Shown piece by piece: positions 6,623 to 11,132 of a stretch of 11,132 nucleotides of DNA. Source of the DNA: an uncultured Hymenobacter sp. (GTDB lineage: Bacteria; Bacteroidota; Bacteroidia; Cytophagales; Hymenobacteraceae). How positions within the stretch are numbered: position 1 is the stretch's first letter; each line of letters opens with the position of its first letter. The notes below the pieces were generated by a model, which saw only the letters and a list, made by a program, of their open reading frames with translations, was not told the DNA's origin and did no database searches. Where the stretch lies: NCBI GenBank assembly GCA_937871705.1, contig CALMOO010000393.1, positions 1 through 11,132 of the forward strand, in the 5' to 3' direction. A program made the position numbers and the translations under genes.

Positions 6623-7453
6623 ATGAACTACTCTCTTTCGCAATTACCAGAGCGCACCCAAAAACCCCGTGAGCAAGGCTTTACCATGATGATGGATAAG
6701 GGCCTGAGCATCCGGGAGGTAGAAGATTTCGTGGAAGTCGCAGCGCCCTACACCGACATTGTAAAGCTGGGTTGGGCTACCTCGTACGTTGTGCCCAACT
6801 TGCAGCGTAAAATAGATGCCTACCGGGCTGCCGGCTTGTCAGTATACTTGGGCGGCACCTTATTCGAGGCGTTTATTATTCGTAATCAATTTGATGACTA
6901 TCGCCGCTTGCTCGACACGTTTGGGCTAGAATACGCCGAGGTTTCGGATGGTAGCCTCGACTTACCCCACGACCGCAAGTGCGAGTTCATCCGGGAACTT
7001 AGCAAGTCGGTGAAAGTGCTGAGTGAAGTTGGCTCGAAGGATGCGGAGAAGATTATCCCGCCCTACAAGTGGATTTCGCAGATGACTGCCGAGCTAGAAG
7101 CCGGCGCTATAAAGGTTATCGGGGAAGCCCGCGAGGGTGGCAATGTGGGCCTCTTTCGTAGCACTGGTGAGGTGCGCTCCGGGCTGGTAGAAGAGATTCT
7201 GACGAAGATTCCCTCTGAGCGCATTATTTGGGAGGCGCCGCAGAAAGCGCAGCAGGTCTGGTTTATCAAGCTGCTCGGAGCCAATGTAAACTTGGGGAAC
7301 ATTGCGCCCAACGAGATTGTGAGCCTCGAAACTATCCGGCTTGGGCTGCGTGGCGATACGTTCTCACACTTCCTCGATATGGATGCCGTAGACCCTATAT
7401 TCCGGCCAGAGGTCAAGTCGGGTAAGCCGGGTACATCTATGCCGAGGGGGTAG
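6623..7453 (+). CDS. comA: Phosphosulfolactate synthase (ComA family)
   Basis: A 276-residue cytoplasmic enzyme of the ComA family. Characterised members add sulfite to phosphoenolpyruvate to give (2R)-3-phosphosulfolactate, the first step of one coenzyme M route. The family also includes Bacillus YitD and the plant heat-stress protein HSA32. Supporting features are the N-terminal LPERTQKPREQGFTMMMDKG (residues 8-27), which matches the family's LPxRxxKPRxxGxTxxxDKG pattern, followed by a TIM-barrel-like run: VKLGWATSYV, YLGGTLFEAF, AEVSDGSLDLP, KVLSEVGSKD, EAREGGNVGLF, IIWEAPQKAQQVWFI and NLGNIAP near the end. I chose the ATG at 6623 rather than an in-frame TTG at 6569, because homology starts just after it and the TTG version would translate the inverted-repeat arm. 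No comB, comC or other sulfonate genes are in the window, so the pathway it feeds is unknown. It is not the competence transporter of the same name. Confidence 0.92.
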   Translation: MNYSLSQLPERTQKPREQGFTMMMDKGLSIREVEDFVEVAAPYTDIVKLGWATSYVVPNLQRKIDAYRAAGLSVYLGGTLFEAFIIRNQFDDYRRLLDTFGLEYAEVSDGSLDLPHDRKCEFIRELSKSVKVLSEVGSKDAEKIIPPYKWISQMTAELEAGAIKVIGEAREGGNVGLFRSTGEVRSGLVEEILTKIPSERIIWEAPQKAQQVWFIKLLGANVNLGNIAPNEIVSLETIRLGLRGDTFSHFLDMDAVDPIFRPEVKSGKPGTSMPRG

Positions 7454-7468
7454 GAAACTACCCGACAT

Positions 7469-7506
7469 AAAAAAGGCGACCTCCTTGGTAGGAGGTCGCC
7501 TTTTTT
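7469..7506. terminator. Bidirectional intrinsic terminator between convergent genes
   Basis: Six A's (7469-7474), a perfect 10-bp stem GGCGACCTCC/GGAGGTCGCC (7475-7484 with 7491-7500) around a TTGGTA loop, and six T's (7501-7506) make a symmetric structure that ends transcription in both directions. It serves comA from the left and the secreted-protein gene from the right, whose stop codons lie 15 and 18 bases away. Confidence 0.95.
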
Positions 7507-7524
7507 GTGCGTGTCTAAAAAAGC

Positions 7525-9825
7525 TTAACGCTTCTGGATGCGAACCGTTTTTACTTCACCCGAGGACAAGGTTACACGTGCGAGATAGGTACCAGCATTT
7601 AAGCTAGTAGCTTTATCAAGAGCCACTTCGGTTACGCCATTCACGGTAGTAAAAGTTTGGTTAGCTACTTCGCGGCCCATCAGGTCACTTACTCGCAAGC
7701 TGGCAACGCCAACTGAAGTAGTTTGCACCGACAGCTTCAAAGCATCGCTAGTAGTATAAGGGTTAGGATAGGCCGAGAGGGTAGTAGCCAAGCCTTCAGC
7801 ATTAGTGAAGCTCACCGCTCGTACCGGCGAGAAGTCTTCCGAACCGTCAACATCTACCTGCCGCAAACGGTAGTAGCGCACGCCAGACTTGTTAGCTTCA
7901 GTATCGAGATAAGTATAATTTTGTGACTTACTGCTATTGCCATCCTGGCTGTTCACAAAGGCCAGTTTGCGGAAGTACGTGCCGTCAGTTGAAACTTGTA
8001 CTTCGAAACCTGAGCTGTTTTTCTCACTAGCAGTAGACCAAGTTACTTGCGTATTTAGGCCACTGCGAGTGGCATTAAAGGCAGAGAGAACGACGGGCAG
8101 GGGGTTAAATTCATCGCCAAGTGTGAGCGTATTTAGAGAGCTGCTATACGCTTCTTGGGTTACAGTATGATTAGTCAAATCCACGATACCAGTACGTCCC
8201 ACGAGGGTGTAGGGTGGACCATTATTACTGGTTTTAAAAATGGTAAGGTTCTGTTCCGGATTACCATTCAATTCGTCTGGCGAGTTCAGATAATGAAAGA
8301 CGACTGTTGAAGTAGTATTGTTATTCACATCACCAGTTACTCCATATTGTCTTTTTACGGGAAGCGGTTTACTAGGAAATGAGGGTGGGGTTAAAGGGTC
8401 ACTTACTGTCCGGGTAATAACTACATTGGAAAGTATGTCTCGGCTAGGCGTGATATCTAAGCCGATACCACCGAATGTCTGTTGTACACCAGCTGTAAGC
8501 GGATGGTCGGATATAGTAACTCCTTGAATGTAAGAAGTAGCTGTTTCACCGGATAACGTGCCTGTGCTCGTTAAATTGACCTTCTTGGTCTTACTAGTGT
8601 TTATAGTAAAGCTAGCATCATCGTATGCCGTCCTAAGTATAGCTCCTGTTCCAGTTACGTCTGGCATGAATTGTAAGGTATTTCTTACATCTATCTCATC
8701 AATAACAGCCTTGACGCCACTTCCTTCAATGCGAAGGTCTACAATGTCCAGTACACCTCGCACAGCTTGAGATAAACCATCATTACGAGCTAATACAACA
8801 GTAGAATTTGTAGTTGGATTTGCTGTTTTGTCTGTGCCACTAACACCTGCTAGAATACCACCAGCATAAGTATTTAAATCGCCGTAAACTTTTAAAGTGG
8901 CTCCGATAGGAGTACCACCGCTAGTTGATTCGCCGAGACGTAGTAAAGCCCTAGTTGCGTTACTAACACCGTTTAAAGTTAAAGTTCTAACCTCGTACGG
9001 AACAACTGGGTTATTAAGTAATGGAGTAACGGTGAAGCCAGTATTTGGTGCTTTGTCAGGGATAATGGCGTCCGAGAACCGAGTAGGTACACCATTGCTC
9101 CAATTGGTAGCAATAGTCCAATCAGTGCTTGATTGGCTAACCCAAGTAGTTGTGCCATTAGGAGGAGTGATAGGTGGTGCAATCACATTAAATATAGCTC
9201 GGTAGCCATTTCCATCACTATCACCTGAATCATCAGAAATAGTTAGCGTACCATTGGGATTATTACGTGTTGGGGCTGAATACACACTTTGAAACTTGAT
9301 TTCAACCACGTAAGTACCTCCACCTAGCACAGTATTTTGATTCAATAAATCAATATTTAAAGTACTATTAACAAAGGCTACCGCAGGTCCTGAGTTAGGG
9401 GAGGAAGTAGATTTGAGTGCGATTACAGAATAAATAGGCTTATTTGTATCTCCAAAAGCATATACTCTATATAATAAGCTAGAGGAGACAAAAGGATTGC
9501 TAGAACCTGTATTAAGGTTTGTTGAAGCAAAAGATATCCTGAGTGAACCAACTGCTTGGTCGAACTTAGTACCATTACCTAAGTCTGCTGACTGAAAGTC
9601 CGCAGTAGCACTTGGGTCGCTAGGAGAATACTTCCCATTGTAAGTTGTTGTGCTACTGGAAGCACCAAGAGGTGAAGCAGTAATAGTAATATCATCATAA
9701 TTGAAGCCCTGAGCCATCGATGTATGTGAGGCTATTAGGCTAATCAACAAAGTCAAGTTCAGCAACCAGCTTTTTAAAAAGACGTGCCTGAGTTTAATTT
9801 TTTGCAAAAAGGTAGGAGTGTGCAT
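7525..9825 (-). CDS. Secreted or cell-surface protein with T9SS type A C-terminal sorting domain
   Basis: A 766-residue exported protein. The N-terminus has a basic stretch, a hydrophobic core (LLNLTLLISLIA, 21-32) and a likely signal peptidase I site after TSMA (A38). Residues about 40-215 form a Ser/Thr/Asn-rich region I do not recognise. Around 224-275, TTWVSQSSTDWTIATNW (W228) with NGVPT and DAIIP is a module common in Bacteroidota surface proteins. Residues 577-673 are a fibronectin-III-like segment (PVVLSAFNA, VTWSTASEKNSSGFEVQ, RYYRLRQVDVDG). The last 81 residues, from YPNP at 686 through GTYLARV to KTVRIQKR, are the type IX sorting domain, which is cleaved on passage through the outer membrane. 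No catalytic motif was found, so it may be an adhesin or structural surface protein. The 5' half is poorer in G+C than the flanking genes: 9301-9360 has 19 G+C of 60, while 5881-5940 has 35 of 60. Confidence 0.9.
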   Translation of the reverse strand: MHTPTFLQKIKLRHVFLKSWLLNLTLLISLIASHTSMAQGFNYDDITITASPLGASSSTTTYNGKYSPSDPSATADFQSADLGNGTKFDQAVGSLRISFASTNLNTGSSNPFVSSSLLYRVYAFGDTNKPIYSVIALKSTSSPNSGPAVAFVNSTLNIDLLNQNTVLGGGTYVVEIKFQSVYSAPTRNNPNGTLTISDDSGDSDGNGYRAIFNVIAPPITPPNGTTTWVSQSSTDWTIATNWSNGVPTRFSDAIIPDKAPNTGFTVTPLLNNPVVPYEVRTLTLNGVSNATRALLRLGESTSGGTPIGATLKVYGDLNTYAGGILAGVSGTDKTANPTTNSTVVLARNDGLSQAVRGVLDIVDLRIEGSGVKAVIDEIDVRNTLQFMPDVTGTGAILRTAYDDASFTINTSKTKKVNLTSTGTLSGETATSYIQGVTISDHPLTAGVQQTFGGIGLDITPSRDILSNVVITRTVSDPLTPPSFPSKPLPVKRQYGVTGDVNNNTTSTVVFHYLNSPDELNGNPEQNLTIFKTSNNGPPYTLVGRTGIVDLTNHTVTQEAYSSSLNTLTLGDEFNPLPVVLSAFNATRSGLNTQVTWSTASEKNSSGFEVQVSTDGTYFRKLAFVNSQDGNSSKSQNYTYLDTEANKSGVRYYRLRQVDVDGSEDFSPVRAVSFTNAEGLATTLSAYPNPYTTSDALKLSVQTTSVGVASLRVSDLMGREVANQTFTTVNGVTEVALDKATSLNAGTYLARVTLSSGEVKTVRIQKR

Positions 9826-9906
9826 GAGAGTGTGGGGAAGAGGTTTCTAGATAAGGAATAATCGTGCGGGTGTAGTCAAAGGCGGGCTTTGTACGGAGCG
9901 AAGCAA

Positions 9907-9969
9907 ATTCCGTTGGCGGAATATTCAGGAAAACATGTGCATAATGATAAGCTTTATATCATTCCTGAA
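9907..9969. repeat. Adjacent hairpins in the A+T-rich gap upstream of the T9SS cargo gene
   Basis: This lies in the 229-base gap (9826-10054) between the two - strand genes. A 6-bp stem ATTCCG/CGGAAT with a TTGG loop occupies 9907-9922. Immediately after it, TTCAGGAA (9924-9931) is the reverse complement of TTCCTGAA (9962-9969), and inside that pair AATGATA (9943-9949) matches TATCATT (9957-9963). The inner and outer right arms share two bases, so they partly compete. If transcribed with the downstream gene this would be a structured 5' leader. No coding potential was found in the gap. Confidence 0.5.
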
Positions 9970-9997
9970 AATAGTTCAAAAAAACTTATAGTCTGCG

Positions 9998-10005
9998 CAA
10001 AGTTA
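9998..10005 (-). promoter_or_regulatory. TAACTTTG, candidate -7 element for the T9SS cargo gene
   Basis: Read on the - strand, the sequence TAACTTTG matches the Bacteroidota -7 consensus TAnnTTTG exactly. It lies about 170 bases before the start codon at 9825 and upstream of the hairpins. No TTG was found at the expected -33 distance, so the call is weak. Confidence 0.28.
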
Positions 10006-10054
10006 AGCTCAAACTGTGCTCACGCTCAGCCTTTGCTACCAGAGAATCAAAATA

Positions 10055-10978
10055 TTAGTGTACTACACTATAAGGGATGGCAGCCAACGCCTTCTTCTGG
10101 TCAGATAGCTCAACGCGGAGCAAATCGTGCACGCTGACCCGGATTTTGTGAGAAAGCTGGGTAATTGGTAAATCGTTAGAATCTATCCCAAACGGATTTT
10201 CTATCTCTTCTCCAATCATTTCTAGCCCAAGCAGGGCGTAGGCCCCAAACATGGTGATAGGAATCATAAAGTATCCCGAGGTGGACAGTAGCACGAAAGG
10301 CATTACCCCAATGAATGTTAAAATGTACGCTTTTATGAAAAAAGTGTAAGAGAACGGGATGGGAGTAGCCTTGATGCGCTCGCAGGTACCACTCACGGAC
10401 ATCATGCCCAGAAAATGGGGCTTTAAGGTGAGCAAGTGAGTATCCCGGATAATTTCGACTTGACGCAATTGCTCAATGCTTTCTTGCAATACGGAGATGA
10501 TGGTAGTGGCCACGTTTTCAGCGGTTCGCATCCGGTCTATGATATCGGGGGTAGCTTCCATCTGCTCAAACTTGATATTACCACGCAAGGAGCCTTTTAG
10601 CGCAAAGGGGAAATTCGAGATGAGCGCGGCAAAGTAGCGGCGGCTAGCCACGGCGTCGCGGGGTAGCACGGCGTTAAGCTCGATTGCTAAGCCCCGGCAC
10701 TGTGATACTAACTCTCCCCATACTCGGCGGCCTTCGTAATAGCGGTCGTAAGCAGTGTTGGTACGAAACACCAGCAGCAAGCTCAGCAGAATCCCTAAAA
10801 AGGAAAAATATTCGCGGCTGATATTGAGCATGTGGTGATGAAACTCCAGCCCCCAAACAGCTATCACAATATTGTAGAGACCAACTAGACTCACCCGCAC
10901 TAACAGCTGGCGAATGACTGCTGACGTATGAAAGTGACGTAGCGCCTGCCACCAATCACCGCCCTTATACACAATCAT
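10055..10978 (-). CDS. Bestrophin-family ion channel (bestrophin/UPF0187 family)
   Basis: A 307-residue inner-membrane protein of the bestrophin family. Animal members are pentameric chloride channels, and the studied Klebsiella homologue forms a cation-preferring pentamer, so ion selectivity cannot be assigned here. Membrane segments are visible at about 22-44 and 56-72, and a long hydrophobic pair at about 205-250. Family signatures are FRTNTAYDRYYEGRRVW at 71-87 and ENPFGIDSNDLP near 260-271, where the acidic residues correspond to the conserved C-terminal cluster. The N-terminal MIVYKGGDWW is the usual start of bacterial members, which supports the ATG at 10978. It is transcribed in the same direction as the T9SS gene downstream but is separated from it by 229 bases, so co-transcription is doubtful. 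No TAnnTTTG element was seen just upstream. Confidence 0.92.
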   Translation of the reverse strand: MIVYKGGDWWQALRHFHTSAVIRQLLVRVSLVGLYNIVIAVWGLEFHHHMLNISREYFSFLGILLSLLLVFRTNTAYDRYYEGRRVWGELVSQCRGLAIELNAVLPRDAVASRRYFAALISNFPFALKGSLRGNIKFEQMEATPDIIDRMRTAENVATTIISVLQESIEQLRQVEIIRDTHLLTLKPHFLGMMSVSGTCERIKATPIPFSYTFFIKAYILTFIGVMPFVLLSTSGYFMIPITMFGAYALLGLEMIGEEIENPFGIDSNDLPITQLSHKIRVSVHDLLRVELSDQKKALAAIPYSVVH

Positions 10979-11095
10979 AATAGTAGTTTTTTCAGCAGAG
11001 CTTTACCGCAGCCTAAACCAGCTGTGTTGAGAACACCTGCTACAATCTTCGTACCATCCGTTCTTTCTTTGCAGGCTCAACCCCTTCACTGACTC

Positions 11096-11132
11096 ATGGA
11101 GCCAATCAAGCATTTTTTTGACTTACTAGTAC
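11096..11132 (+). CDS. Start of a + strand gene cut by the right edge, possibly DedA-family membrane protein
   Basis: An ATG at 11096 opens a frame that stays open for the remaining twelve codons (MEPIKHFFDLLV). It is divergent from the bestrophin gene, with 117 bases between them. The beginning resembles the N-termini of Bacteroidota DedA/SNARE-associated membrane proteins, which start with a similar M-x-x-I-K-x-F-x-D-L-L pattern, but twelve residues are too few to be sure. TTTCTTTG at 11064-11071 is one base off the -7 consensus and could be its promoter, though no well-spaced -33 TTG is present. Confidence 0.35.
   Translation, partial: MEPIKHFFDLLV

Noticed and set aside
9889..10137. 82-residue + strand frame in the gap before the T9SS gene
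   Set aside because: It needs a TTG start, overlaps the end of the bestrophin gene by 83 bases and has no domain or repeat pattern.

Overview
The window reads as a chromosomal segment of a Bacteroidota bacterium, most likely a Hymenobacter-like member of the Cytophagales. The grounds are a protein with a type IX secretion (T9SS) C-terminal sorting domain, exact matches to the Bacteroidota -7 promoter element TAnnTTTG, a tyrosine-autokinase capsule export pair, and a ComA-type phosphosulfolactate synthase. The genus is an inference. No RNA genes, CRISPR array, transposase or prophage gene was seen.

Bases 1-4908 (+ strand) look like the end of a surface-polysaccharide export operon. In order they hold the C-terminal part of a Wza-like outer-membrane export (OPX) protein cut by the left edge, a full-length Wzc-type BY-kinase with a striking Tyr-Gly tail, a PHP-type (CpsB/YwqE) phosphatase that probably dephosphorylates that tail, and an NAD(P)-dependent extended-SDR sugar epimerase/reductase-like protein. 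Together the first three form the expected export, phosphorylation and dephosphorylation module that controls polymer length and export.

Bases 4909-7506 hold a regulatory-looking gap (a short palindrome followed by tandem TAGCT(g)AACGAATTC repeats), a cytoplasmic TPR protein of unknown role, a compact intergenic region and the phosphosulfolactate synthase gene. That intergenic region contains a strong intrinsic terminator nested inside a 22-bp near-perfect inverted repeat, with a TAnnTTTG promoter element just before the terminator. The synthase gene ends at a symmetric bidirectional terminator shared with the convergent gene that follows.

Bases 7525-10978 are on the - strand: a large secreted T9SS cargo protein, lower in G+C than its neighbours, and upstream of it a bestrophin-family membrane channel. 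The 229-base gap between them is A+T-rich and hairpin-rich. The last 37 bases start a + strand gene cut by the right edge, possibly a DedA-family membrane protein.

I do not see a clearly undescribed multi-gene system. The best leads are the inverted repeat enclosing the TPR/comA terminator, the hexanucleotide-encoded Tyr tail of the kinase, and a strong excess of the motif CTACCCC across the window.
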